DNA of 64,000 nt from Pseudomonas sp. B21-048 (GTDB lineage: Bacteria > Pseudomonadota > Gammaproteobacteria > Pseudomonadales > Pseudomonadaceae), in the NCBI RefSeq assembly GCF_024748615.1, contig NZ_CP087168.1:5146001-5210000 (forward strand), written 5' to 3'. The notes beneath the pieces were generated by a model that saw nothing but the letters and a program-made list of their open reading frames with translations, was not told where the DNA came from and did no database searches. A program made the translations under genes and the position numbers. Numbering within the stretch: position 1 is the stretch's first letter; the number at the start of each line of letters is the position of its first letter. Below, in pieces: positions 19,533 through 28,172 of the stretch.

Positions 19533-20051
19533 TCAAGGTTCGCTGCGCAGCACCAATTCGACCATCAGATCGTCCGCCAGGGTTTCCAGGCGCGATTGCA
19601 GCACCTCCAGCGACAAGGTCAGTGGCACCGCAAGAATCGCCTCGGCATGAAACAGCGGCTCGCTGCTCATCGGCGCCGGTCGAACGTCGGTCACCAACTG
19701 CTCCAGGTTCACGCCCTGTTCACTCAGCAGACGCGTAATGTCTCGCACAATGCCGGGACGATCATTGCCCACCAGTTCCATGGCAATCGGCTTCCAGGTG
19801 CAGGACTGTTCGATGCCGCTCTCGGCGATCAGCACGCGAATCCCTTGGGTCGACAATCCCTGCAGGGCGTCTACCAATTCGTCGTAGGCCTCGGCCGGCA
19901 CACCCACCCGAAGAATCCCGGCAAACTGTCCGGCCATCCGCGACATGCGGCTCTCCAGCCAGTTACCGCCGTGCTCGGCAATGCATTGAGCAATGCGCTC
20001 GACCTGCCCGGGCTTGTCTGGAGCAATTACAGTGAGTACGAGATGGTCCAT
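19533..20051 (-). CDS. GcvR-like protein with two ACT domains
   Basis: 172 residues, two ACT domains: about 1-80 (LVLTVIAPDKPGQVERIA) and 88-170 (MELVGNDRPGIVRDITRLL). This is the glycine cleavage system transcriptional repressor (GcvR) architecture: a cytosolic, non-DNA-binding protein that senses glycine and acts on a partner such as GcvA. GcvA is not in the window. Its link to the glycine-producing betaine pathway 20 kb away is only thematic. Confidence 0.88.
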   Translation of the reverse strand: MDHLVLTVIAPDKPGQVERIAQCIAEHGGNWLESRMSRMAGQFAGILRVGVPAEAYDELVDALQGLSTQGIRVLIAESGIEQSCTWKPIAMELVGNDRPGIVRDITRLLSEQGVNLEQLVTDVRPAPMSSEPLFHAEAILAVPLTLSLEVLQSRLETLADDLMVELVLRSEP

Positions 20052-20131
20052 GGCGCAGCCCTCTGGTCATGACTTTTGTTATAGAAAAACAAGTATAGGC
20101 AAGGGTTGATCTTGCGCTGAATCGGCTGACG

Positions 20132-20238
20132 TCTTCGCGGGCAAGCCTCGCTCCTACAAGGTCGGCGTGTACCGCGTTGGCATGAACGACGCGGACCTGT
20201 AGGAGCGAGCGGTGCGGCGATCCGACTTGCCCGCGAAT
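20132..20238. repeat. REP inverted pair
   Basis: Left arm 20132-20159 (TCTTCGCGGGCAAGCCTCGC ...) and right arm 20196-20238 (CTGTAGGAGCGAGC ... TTGCCCGCGAA). Same family as 4685-4787 and 18283-18375. Confidence 0.85.
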
Positions 20239-20447
20239 GGGGCACCACCCACAATCCTGCCAAACCACAAATCGTGTACAAGTTTTTATATTTAACTGGA
20301 ACAATCCAATAGTTTTTTGAGAACATCACGGCCCCCGACATGACCGCAATACGTCATGTGGTCGCAGAACGACGTAATTAGTCTAATTTTCACAACCGCA
20401 ATTCATCATGTAGTATGCCGCAGCAAGCACTACATAACGCTGGATCG

Positions 20448-20552
20448 ATGTCTGCCGCAGGTGCCGTCGCAACCCCTGAAAGCCCTGTCAGCACGGCCGC
20501 AAAGCCGTTGATCGGATCGAACCCGGCCGCCAGCAATGGCATGTACTGGTAG
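20448..20552 (+). CDS. Possible 34-aa leader peptide upstream of glcB (unrecognised)
   Basis: ATG at 20448, stop TAG at 20550-20552; product rich in Ala, Pro and Ser (MSAAGAVATPESPVS, then STAAKPLIGSNPAASNGMYW). It ends 86 bp before the glcB start. The ribosome-binding site is weak and no family is recognised, so this may be non-coding leader sequence. Confidence 0.2.
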   Translation: MSAAGAVATPESPVSTAAKPLIGSNPAASNGMYW

Positions 20553-20638
20553 ATGGGTTTGTGGTTTAAATGGCCAGAGGCTTCATTGTCAAATTGAAGA
20601 GCTGAAAAGCGAAATAGCTGAGCAGAGTGAGGCAAGCA

Positions 20639-22831
20639 ATGACTGAACACGTTCAAGTCGGTGGCCTGCAGGTCGCCAAAGTCCTGTTCGACTTCGTGAA
20701 CAACGAAGCCATTCCCGGTACCGGCCTCACCGCCGACACGTTCTGGGCCGGTGCCGACAAGGTCATCCATGACCTGGCACCGAAGAACAAAGCCCTACTC
20801 GCCAAACGCGATGATTTCCAGGCACGTATCGATGCCTGGCACCAGGCTCGTGCAGGTGTTGCGCACGATGCGGTGGCCTACAAAGCCTTCCTGCAAGACA
20901 TCGGTTATCTGCTGCCAGAAGCGGCTGATTTCCAGGCAACGACACAAAACGTCGATGACGAAATCGCCCGCATGGCCGGTCCACAGCTGGTGGTGCCGGT
21001 GATGAACGCGCGCTTCGCGCTCAACGCCTCGAACGCTCGCTGGGGTTCGCTGTATGACGCACTCTACGGCACCGACGCCATCAGCGAAGCGGACGGCGCG
21101 GAAAAAGGCAAAGGCTACAACAAGGTTCGCGGCGACAAGGTCATCGCCTTCGCCCGCGCCTTCCTCGACGAAGCCGTGCCACTGGCTGCCGGCTCCCACG
21201 TCGACTCCACCGGCTACAAGATCGTTGACGGCAAACTGGTGGTCGCCCTCAAAGGCGGCAGCAACTCGGTTTTGAAGAGCTCTGGCCTGCGCAACGATGC
21301 GCAACTGATCGGTTTCCACGGCGATACAGCGGCTCCAACCGCGATCCTGCTGAAGAACAATGGCCTGCACTTCGAAATCCAGATCGATGCCAGCACCCCG
21401 GTCGGCCAGACCGACGCGGCCGGCGTCAAAGACATCCTGATGGAAGCCGCGCTGACCACCATCATGGACTGCGAAGACTCCGTCGCCGCGGTCGATGCCG
21501 ATGACAAAGTGGTGATCTACCGCAACTGGCTCGGCCTGATGAAGGGCGATCTGTCGGAAGAAGTCTCCAAGGGCGGTCAGACCTTTACCCGCACCATGAA
21601 CGCCGATCGCACGTACACTGCCCTCGATGGCAGCGAACTGAGCCTGCACGGTCGCTCGCTGTTGTTCGTGCGCAACGTGGGTCACCTGATGACCACCGAC
21701 GCGATCCTCGATAAAGACGGCAACGAAGTTCCGGAAGGTATTCTCGATGGCCTGGTGACTTGCCTCGCGGCGATTCACAGCCTCAACGGCAATAGCTCGC
21801 GCAAGAACAGCCGTACCGGCTCGGTCTATATCGTGAAGCCGAAGATGCACGGCCCGGAAGAAGCTGCATTCACCAACGAGCTGTTCGGCCGCATCGAAGA
21901 CGTCCTCGACTTGCCGCGCAACACCCTCAAAGTCGGGATCATGGACGAGGAACGCCGTACCACGGTCAACCTCAAGGCCTGCATCAAGGCCGCCAGCGAG
22001 CGCGTGGTGTTCATCAACACCGGTTTCCTCGACCGCACAGGCGATGAAATCCACACCTCCATGGAAGCCGGCCCGATGGTGCGCAAAGCGGACATGAAGG
22101 CCGAGAAGTGGATCGGCGCGTACGAGAACTGGAACGTCGACATCGGGCTGAGCACTGGCCTGCAAGGTCGCGCCCAGATCGGTAAAGGCATGTGGGCCAT
22201 GCCGGACCTGATGGCGGCGATGCTCGAACAGAAAATCGCTCACCCGATGGCCGGCGCCAATACCGCCTGGGTTCCATCGCCGACCGCCGCCGCGCTGCAT
22301 GCGTTGCATTACCACAAGGTCGACGTGTTCGCCCGTCAAGCCGAACTGGCCAAACGTGCGCGTGCTTCGGTGGACGACATCCTGACCATCCCGTTGGCCG
22401 TCAATCCAGACTGGACCGCAGAGCAGATCAAAAACGAACTGGACAACAATGCCCAGGGCATTCTCGGTTACGTGGTGCGCTGGATCGACCAGGGCGTGGG
22501 CTGCTCGAAAGTGCCGGACATCAATGACGTCGGCCTGATGGAAGACCGTGCAACGCTGCGTATCTCCAGCCAGCACATCGCCAACTGGCTGCGCCACGGC
22601 ATCGTCACGGAAGATCAGGTGATGAAAAGCCTCAAGCGCATGGCGCCGGTGGTTGACCGTCAGAACGCCAGCGACCCGCTGTACCGTCCGCTGGCACCGA
22701 ACTTCGACAGCAACATCGCCTTTCAGGCGGCGGTCGAACTGGTGGTCGAAGGCACCCAACAGCCGAACGGCTACACCGAGCCGGTTCTGCACCGTCGTCG
22801 CCGCGAGTTCAAGGCTGCCAATGGCCTTTGA
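20639..22831 (+). CDS. glcB: Malate synthase G
   Basis: About 730 residues from ATG 20639 (GAGG upstream), close to the usual 723-725. Family motifs include [15 protein letters not shown] near residue 275 (metal and acetyl-CoA/glyoxylate site) and [16 protein letters not shown] near 440. It condenses glyoxylate with acetyl-CoA to malate, allowing growth on C2 compounds, fatty acids and glycolate. That fits a genome rich in beta-oxidation genes. A terminator follows at 22857. Confidence 0.97.
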   Translation: MTEHVQVGGLQVAKVLFDFVNNEAIPGTGLTADTFWAGADKVIHDLAPKNKALLAKRDDFQARIDAWHQARAGVAHDAVAYKAFLQDIGYLLPEAADFQATTQNVDDEIARMAGPQLVVPVMNARFALNASNARWGSLYDALYGTDAISEADGAEKGKGYNKVRGDKVIAFARAFLDEAVPLAAGSHVDSTGYKIVDGKLVVALKGGSNSVLKSSGLRNDAQLIGFHGDTAAPTAILLKNNGLHFEIQIDASTPVGQTDAAGVKDILMEAALTTIMDCEDSVAAVDADDKVVIYRNWLGLMKGDLSEEVSKGGQTFTRTMNADRTYTALDGSELSLHGRSLLFVRNVGHLMTTDAILDKDGNEVPEGILDGLVTCLAAIHSLNGNSSRKNSRTGSVYIVKPKMHGPEEAAFTNELFGRIEDVLDLPRNTLKVGIMDEERRTTVNLKACIKAASERVVFINTGFLDRTGDEIHTSMEAGPMVRKADMKAEKWIGAYENWNVDIGLSTGLQGRAQIGKGMWAMPDLMAAMLEQKIAHPMAGANTAWVPSPTAAALHALHYHKVDVFARQAELAKRARASVDDILTIPLAVNPDWTAEQIKNELDNNAQGILGYVVRWIDQGVGCSKVPDINDVGLMEDRATLRISSQHIANWLRHGIVTEDQVMKSLKRMAPVVDRQNASDPLYRPLAPNFDSNIAFQAAVELVVEGTQQPNGYTEPVLHRRRREFKAANGL

Positions 22832-22856
22832 TTAAACGCTGACGCCGGATATGAAA

Positions 22857-22886
22857 AAGCCCTGATCGAAAGATCGGGGCTTTTTT
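22857..22886 (+). terminator. Rho-independent terminator of glcB
   Basis: Stem AAGCCCTGATC (22857-22867) with GATCGGGGCTT (22872-22882), GAAA loop, one wobble pair, then a run of Ts to 22886. Confidence 0.92.
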
Positions 22887-22896
22887 GCTTCAGATT

Positions 22897-22981
22897 GATC
22901 GTTCCCACGCTCCGCGTGGGAATGCAGCCCGGGACGCAGAGCGTCCATGGAGGCATGCCCACGCGGAGCATGGGAACGATC
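22897..22981. repeat. GATCGTTCCCACGC-type inverted repeat element
   Basis: Inverted copies of GATCGTTCCCACGCTCCGCG at both ends with GCGTCC inner pair. It ends at the stop codon of the minus-strand response regulator (22980). Confidence 0.9.
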
Positions 22982-23432
22982 ACGGCAAAGACTCCATCCC
23001 CAGCTCATGCTTGACCAATTCAAGCAGTTTGCCGCTATCGATGGGTTTGAGCAGAAAGTCCACTACGTGCAAATGCATGGCTTCAATTGCATCCTTCACG
23101 TCGGCGTCGCCGGAAACGATGATGATCGGCAACGCCGCACGCGCCGAGTCTCGCACCTGGCGGATCAGTTCCAGGCCATCGACATGTCTCATCCGCAGGT
23201 CGGTAATCACCAGCCCGATCGATGACTTCGTCTCCAGCAATTTGAGCGCCGTTTCGCCACTGGCCGCCGTCATGCAGTGAATGCCGTCCAGTCCCAGAAT
23301 TTCCGACAGCAATTCCCTGGAGTCCTTATCGTCATCGACGATCAGTACCCGCTGCGGCGGCAAGTCTGGTTCCAACATGACGGCACTGAGCGCTTCGCGC
23401 TCGGCATCACTCAAAATATCGTGGTCGGACAT
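22980..23432 (-). CDS. Single-domain response regulator (CheY-like receiver)
   Basis: 150 residues from ATG 23432: a 25-residue leader, then one receiver domain. The acidic pocket is IVDDDKDSR (about 31-39), the phosphoacceptor Asp78 in VITDLRM, and the conserved Lys in FLLKPIDSG. There is no output domain, so it must act by binding another protein or as a phosphate sink. It diverges from the cNMP/CBS/DUF294 gene with about 250 bp between starts; a direct partnership is possible but unproven. No sensor kinase lies in the window. Confidence 0.9.
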   Translation of the reverse strand: MSDHDILSDAEREALSAVMLEPDLPPQRVLIVDDDKDSRELLSEILGLDGIHCMTAASGETALKLLETKSSIGLVITDLRMRHVDGLELIRQVRDSARAALPIIIVSGDADVKDAIEAMHLHVVDFLLKPIDSGKLLELVKHELGMESLP

Positions 23433-23690
23433 GGCTTTCTCTACGTTTTCGGTTCGATCCCTGACACAAGGGTCAGACATCGCTCAGCAGACTTCAATGT
23501 GCACGTCGTCGGAAACTTTTCCAATAGACAATGTAGGAGGTTTTTCCCACCGTTGTGTCAGACATTTCCCATATTCAGGCCGCGGTACTGCCTACCTAGA
23601 CTTACGTCCAATGGGCACTCTGCCCGTAGGGGCGGACCATGGCAGGGAAAGATCCGACACAACAATTCTAAAAAGACTGCGGTAATGGTT

Positions 23691-25625
23691 ATGAGTAAAG
23701 CGGACGCCTTCACCCAGGCAGGGAAAACCGCGGTGTTGCAGAACATCCAGGGCACTGTGCAATTCCTACAGCGCTTCCCGCCGTTCAATCAGATGGAAAA
23801 CGCCCACTTGGCCTATCTGGTCGAGCAATGTCAGCTGCGTTTTTATGCACCCGGCGAAAGCATCATCAAGCCTGCCGATGGCCCGGTTGAGCATTTCTAC
23901 ATCGTCAAACAGGGCCGGGTCGTGGGCGAACGTCCGCACACGGCCAAGGGCGGGACCGAAACCACCTTCGAAATCACCACCGGCGAGTGTTTCCCCCTCG
24001 CCGCGCTACTGGGGGAACGGGCGACTCGTACCGAACATCTGGCGGCCGAAGATACCTTTTGCCTACAGCTGAATAAGCTGGCGTTCATCAAACTGTTCGC
24101 ACTTTCCAGCCCGTTTCGCGACTTTGCCCTACGCGGTGTCAGCAGTTTGCTGGATCAGGTCAATCAACAAGTCCAGCAAAAAGCCGTGGAAACTCTCGGT
24201 ACCCAGTACTCGCTCAATACCCGGCTGGGCGAACTGGCCATGCGTCACCCGGTGACCTGCAGCCCGATCACGCCTCTGCGCGAAGCCGTGACGCTGATGC
24301 ACGATCAGCAAGTCGGCAGCATTGTGGTGATCGATGAGCAAAAGGCGCCGCTGGGCATTTTCACCCTGCGCGACTTGCGGCATGTGGTGGCCAACGGCAC
24401 CAGCGATTTCAGTGAAGCCATTGAAGGGCACATGACCCGGGCGCCGTTTTACCTGACGCCGGACCACAGTGCCTTCGACGCCGCGATTGCCATGACCGAG
24501 CGGCATATCGCCCACGTCTGTCTGGTCAAGGACCAGCGCCTGTGCGGCGTGGTCTCGGAGCGTGACCTGTTTTCCCTGCAACGGGTCGATCTGGTGCATC
24601 TGGCGCGGACTATTCGCAGTGCCCAGAAGCTGGAAAACCTGGTGGCGATGCGCGGCGAAATCGGCCAATTGGTGGAGCGGATGCTGGCTCACGGCGCGTC
24701 CTCGACCCAGATCACTCACATCATCACCCTGCTCAACGACCACACCGTGTGCCGGGTGATCGAACTGGTGCTCGCCGAGAAAGGTGACCCAGGCGTACGG
24801 TTCAGTTGGCTGTGTTTCGGCAGCGAAGGCCGTCGCGAGCAAACGCTGCACACCGATCAGGACAACGGCATTCTGTTCGAAGCCCGCGACGCGGCCCACG
24901 CCGCTGAGATTCGTGGCAAGTTGCTACCCATCGCCCAGCAGATCAATCAGAACCTGGCGCTGTGCGGCTTCACCCTGTGCAAGGGCAACATCATGGCCGG
25001 CAATCCCGAGCTGTGTTTGTCCCGGGCCGAATGGGCGCGACGCTTCGCGGCGTTTATCCGTGAGGCGACACCGGAAAACCTGCTGGGATCGAGCATCTAT
25101 TTCGACCTGCGTGTGGTCTGGGGCGACGAGCGAGGCTGCGAGCAACTGCGCCAAGGCATCCTCGATCAGGTCGGCGACAACCGCTTGTTCCAGCGGATGA
25201 TGGCCGAGAACGCCCTGCGCAACCGTCCGCCCGTGGGCCGTTTCCGCGAATTCGTGCTGGCTCGCAAAAATGGCGAGAAAGCCACGCTCGACCTGAAACT
25301 CCAAGGTCTCACCCCATTCGTCGACGGCGCTCGAGTGCTGGCCTTGGCCCACGGCATCGACACCAACAATACCTTGGAGCGCTTTCGTCAGTTGGTGGAC
25401 AAAGAGATCATCGAACGGCTCGACGGCGCGGCGTACGAAGAGGCGTATCACTTCATCCAGCAAACCCGCATGCAGCAACATCAACTACAGACTCGGGAGA
25501 ATTTGCCCTACTCCAACCGTGTCGATCCTGACAGCCTCAATCATCTGGACCGACGCATCCTGCGTGAATCCCTGCGCCAGGCCCAACGCCTGCAAAGCAG
25601 CCTGACCCTGCGGTATCAGTTATGA
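23691..25625 (+). CDS. Cyclic-nucleotide-binding/CBS/DUF294 nucleotidyltransferase-like signalling protein
   Basis: 644 residues from ATG 23691 (an ATG two codons earlier at 23685 is equally possible). Order of domains: cNMP-binding (about 20-140; FYIVKQGRVVG), two CBS motifs (about 175-300; HPVTCSPITPLREAVTLM and GVVSERDLFSLQ), then DUF294 nucleotidyltransferase-like domain with FGSEGRREQT and DQDNG, and DUF294 C-terminal helices. This architecture resembles GlnD-like signal-transduction nucleotidyltransferases, but ligand and target are unknown. It overlaps the next exonuclease gene by 4 bp, so the two are made together. Cytoplasmic. Confidence 0.88.
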   Translation: MSKADAFTQAGKTAVLQNIQGTVQFLQRFPPFNQMENAHLAYLVEQCQLRFYAPGESIIKPADGPVEHFYIVKQGRVVGERPHTAKGGTETTFEITTGECFPLAALLGERATRTEHLAAEDTFCLQLNKLAFIKLFALSSPFRDFALRGVSSLLDQVNQQVQQKAVETLGTQYSLNTRLGELAMRHPVTCSPITPLREAVTLMHDQQVGSIVVIDEQKAPLGIFTLRDLRHVVANGTSDFSEAIEGHMTRAPFYLTPDHSAFDAAIAMTERHIAHVCLVKDQRLCGVVSERDLFSLQRVDLVHLARTIRSAQKLENLVAMRGEIGQLVERMLAHGASSTQITHIITLLNDHTVCRVIELVLAEKGDPGVRFSWLCFGSEGRREQTLHTDQDNGILFEARDAAHAAEIRGKLLPIAQQINQNLALCGFTLCKGNIMAGNPELCLSRAEWARRFAAFIREATPENLLGSSIYFDLRVVWGDERGCEQLRQGILDQVGDNRLFQRMMAENALRNRPPVGRFREFVLARKNGEKATLDLKLQGLTPFVDGARVLALAHGIDTNNTLERFRQLVDKEIIERLDGAAYEEAYHFIQQTRMQQHQLQTRENLPYSNRVDPDSLNHLDRRILRESLRQAQRLQSSLTLRYQL

Positions 25626-26329
25626 ACCTGTTTTCATGGCTGCGCCCGGTCAGCCCTATTTTGCCCGGCGAACTGCAACAACGTCTGGAGCGCTTGCCTG
25701 CCGTGGCCGAGCTGGGCGATTGCAGCCTGCGCGAACAACGCTGGGTGGTACTCGACCTGGAAACCACCGGGCTGAACCTGAACAAGGATCGGCTGCTGTC
25801 CATCGGCGCGGTGGTGATCGAGGACGGGGCGATCGATTTCAGTCAGCCATTCGAACGCACGCTGCAATGCACCGAACTCAAACTTGGCCCCAGCGTGTTG
25901 ATTCATGGTCTGGGCCCGAGCGCCATTGCCGCCGGCAGCGATCCCGCGCAGGCCTTGCTCGAATTCATGGAGTTTGTCGGTGACAGTCCAGTGTTGGCCT
26001 TTCATGCGCCGTTCGACCAGCACATGCTGGGGCGCGCGCTGAAAGAACATCTGGGCTACAAGTTGCAGCATCCGTTTCTGGATGTCGCAGACATCGCGCC
26101 GCTGTTGTGCCCGCAGGCGCACTTTCGCGAGGCCGGGCTGGACGAGTGGACCGACTGGTTCAAGCTGGAGCTCTTCGAACGGCATAACGCCAGTGCCGAT
26201 GCCTTGGCGACGGCGGAGCTGATGCTGATTTTGTTCAGCCGGGCGCGGCAGCAGCAGATTCTTAGCCCGTTGAATTTGCAGCAGCGGCTGAGTCAGTGGA
26301 AGCGCAGACAGCGCGCGCCCTCTTTTTAA
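25622..26329 (+). CDS. DnaQ-like DEDDh 3'-5' exonuclease
   Basis: 235 residues. Exo I motif DLETTG with Asp45 and Glu47, Exo II around AFHAPFDQHML, and Exo III HNASAD (H-x4-D), so all four acidic residues and the His are present. Resembles the epsilon subunit of DNA polymerase III but starts with an extra 40-residue N-terminal region. ATG overlaps the stop of the cNMP/CBS/DUF294 gene (4 bp). This two-gene arrangement is recurrent in proteobacteria in my recollection; substrate (DNA or RNA) is unknown. Confidence 0.9.
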   Translation: MNLFSWLRPVSPILPGELQQRLERLPAVAELGDCSLREQRWVVLDLETTGLNLNKDRLLSIGAVVIEDGAIDFSQPFERTLQCTELKLGPSVLIHGLGPSAIAAGSDPAQALLEFMEFVGDSPVLAFHAPFDQHMLGRALKEHLGYKLQHPFLDVADIAPLLCPQAHFREAGLDEWTDWFKLELFERHNASADALATAELMLILFSRARQQQILSPLNLQQRLSQWKRRQRAPSF

Positions 26330-26428
26330 GTTTTACAGCGCCCGTTTTGGCACGTCTTTGACCTGCTCGGGCGGGGCATTCCCGCCGTCCTCGCCATTGG
26401 AAGGCTATTGCAGCGCGGTTGAACGACC

Positions 26429-27043
26429 TCAGCGCAGCATCTGCCGCACGCCCAACAGAATGATTACGCCGCCACAGACAGAATCGATCCAGCGCTTCTG
26501 TTTTCTGTACACGTCGGCAACGCGCTGGTGTGACAGCGCCAAGGCGACAAAGCCGTACCAGAAAGAGGCAACAATGGCGACAACCGCCAGCATGGCGGCT
26601 AAGGTTTCGATGCTGACGTGGGGAGGCGTGGCCGCGGAAAAAATGGCGGCATAGAACGCGATGGACTTGGGGTTCGCAATGTTGGTAGCAACGCCCTGCA
26701 GGAACGCTTTGCGGCGAGTTATGGTAGTGGTGCAGGGGTCGCGGCTCAGACCAGCGCCTCGCAACACGATCAGTCGCGCGCCGAACCAGATCAGGTAGGC
26801 AGCGCCCAGAAACTTGATGACCACCGCCAGCCATGGGAGCCATGTAAACACCATGCCGATCCCCAGAATGGCGCAGGTAGCCCAGAACAGATTCACCACC
26901 ACGATGCCAGCGACCAGCATGAACGCTTCGGTGATCGTCGATGACGCTGCTTTGTGTGCCACTGCGACAAAGTTCGGCCCAGGTATGACCACCCCTGCGC
27001 AATACACTGAAAAAACCGCCAGCACCGCGGCCCAATTAACCAT
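26429..27043 (-). CDS. LysE/RhtB-family amino acid exporter
   Basis: 204 residues with about six hydrophobic helices and the family start VIPGPNFVAVAHKA plus GVATNIANPKSIAFY. Such inner-membrane proteins export amino acids or related compounds. It lies 58 bp downstream of a LysR gene on the same strand, so the regulator and exporter may be co-transcribed. Substrate unknown. The 3' end is convergent with the exonuclease; a weak hairpin (GGCGGG 26370-26375 with CCCGCC 26381-26386) lies between them. Confidence 0.9.
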   Translation of the reverse strand: MVNWAAVLAVFSVYCAGVVIPGPNFVAVAHKAASSTITEAFMLVAGIVVVNLFWATCAILGIGMVFTWLPWLAVVIKFLGAAYLIWFGARLIVLRGAGLSRDPCTTTITRRKAFLQGVATNIANPKSIAFYAAIFSAATPPHVSIETLAAMLAVVAIVASFWYGFVALALSHQRVADVYRKQKRWIDSVCGGVIILLGVRQMLR

Positions 27044-27101
27044 AAGTCTTTACCTTGTCAGTGAATGGGTTATGTCCGGGGCGACGCTCTACATCAGGCC
27101 T

Positions 27102-27962
27102 TCAGGCGAGGTGAGTGACGGCTACCCCACGAAATGCTCCAGCCAGAATGCGCAGACTCTCGCGGGTATGCACGTCCAGCCAACGGGAGTACATGACCAT
27201 TTCCACGGGCGGTAATGGCGGCAATCCAAACAGCTCGCCAACATCGATCAATCGGGACGAAGCCAGACGCGTTGGCAGCGGCGCGACGCCGATACCCGCC
27301 GCCGCCGCGTACAGCGCAGTAGAGACGCCGCCGCCGATAAACGCATCCGACCACTGAATACCTTCCTGCGCCAGTAAACGGATTGCGATTGCGCGTATCC
27401 CGCAGGAGTCATCCACGGTCACCAGCGGCATCGGATCGCCACGGGTGCGCATAGAGAGATCGGCGAACCAGCCGTAGCGGTCTTCGAAGAGACTCTCGGC
27501 GTCTCGTCGATGTTTTTCGTTGCGCACGATCGCCACGTCAATTTCCTCGCGATCGAACTCCGTCAATAATTCGTGCGACGCCCCCACTCGCACGCTGATG
27601 TCCAGCGTTGGATCGTAGGACTTTATTTTTTCCAGCACCCTCGGCAGTTCGGGGCCAGCCACATGATCGCTGATGCCCAGCCGCAGTTTACGAGGTGTGT
27701 AGGCGACTTCAGAGAGTGCTAATTGTTGCGCGGCCAATAACGTACGGGCCCGCGGCAGAAACGCTTCGCCATCGGGTGACAGCTTGATCGAGCGCGGGGT
27801 GCGATTGAGTAAGCGTCGACGCAGGGTGCGCTCCAACCGCGAGACCTTGAGACTGACAGCGGCCTGGGTCAGCCCTAGTACTTCCGCCGCTTGGGTAAAA
27901 CTGCGCATGTCGGTGGTCAGTACAAACGCTTCAACAGTCGATAGATCGAGATGAGTTGTCAT
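27102..27962 (-). CDS. LysR-type transcriptional regulator
   Basis: 286 residues: N-terminal winged HTH (about 5-65; FTQAAEVLGLTQAAVSLKVSRLE), then a substrate-binding domain ending near 280. It diverges from an MFS gene and precedes a LysE-type exporter on the same strand, both probable targets. A perfect palindrome with T-N11-A spacing (27969-27983) sits 7 bp upstream of its start codon. Effector unknown. Confidence 0.92.
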   Translation of the reverse strand: MTTHLDLSTVEAFVLTTDMRSFTQAAEVLGLTQAAVSLKVSRLERTLRRRLLNRTPRSIKLSPDGEAFLPRARTLLAAQQLALSEVAYTPRKLRLGISDHVAGPELPRVLEKIKSYDPTLDISVRVGASHELLTEFDREEIDVAIVRNEKHRRDAESLFEDRYGWFADLSMRTRGDPMPLVTVDDSCGIRAIAIRLLAQEGIQWSDAFIGGGVSTALYAAAAGIGVAPLPTRLASSRLIDVGELFGLPPLPPVEMVMYSRWLDVHTRESLRILAGAFRGVAVTHLA

Positions 27963-27968
27963 TCAGAG

Positions 27969-27983
27969 ATAACCATTGGTTAT
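27969..27983. promoter_or_regulatory. Probable LysR operator
   Basis: ATAACCATTGGTTAT, a perfect 15-bp palindrome containing the T-N11-A signature of LysR-type regulators (T 27970, A 27982). It is 7 bp from the lysR start and about 190 bp upstream of the divergent MFS start, suggesting autoregulation plus control of the MFS gene. Confidence 0.65.
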
Positions 27984-28172
27984 TACAGATATATCCTATC
28001 ATAAATTTACAACCCTCCCAGCCCTTGCCACCATCCGCCCGGAATGGCTCACAAAAGCGTCTGAACACGGGAGATTGGTTGAGCTCGCGCCATTCAGCGA
28101 AAAGGGCTGTTCGCTACTGGTGATCTGGGAACACCCGGTCACACCGATTGATGCCGATGAGGAAATTTGCGC

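Larger units (their letters stand above)
20052..20638. promoter_or_regulatory. Long leader/promoter region upstream of glcB
   Basis: 587 bp without a large gene. It holds a REP pair (20132-20238), an AT-rich tract (20270-20400) suited to promoters for glcB, and a possible small reading frame at 20448-20552. No specific operator was recognised. Confidence 0.5.

Noticed and set aside
20795..22792. A 665-codon minus-strand open frame opposite glcB
   Set aside because: Same reason: glcB is certain, and the antisense translation is His/Val/Gln-rich without motifs.
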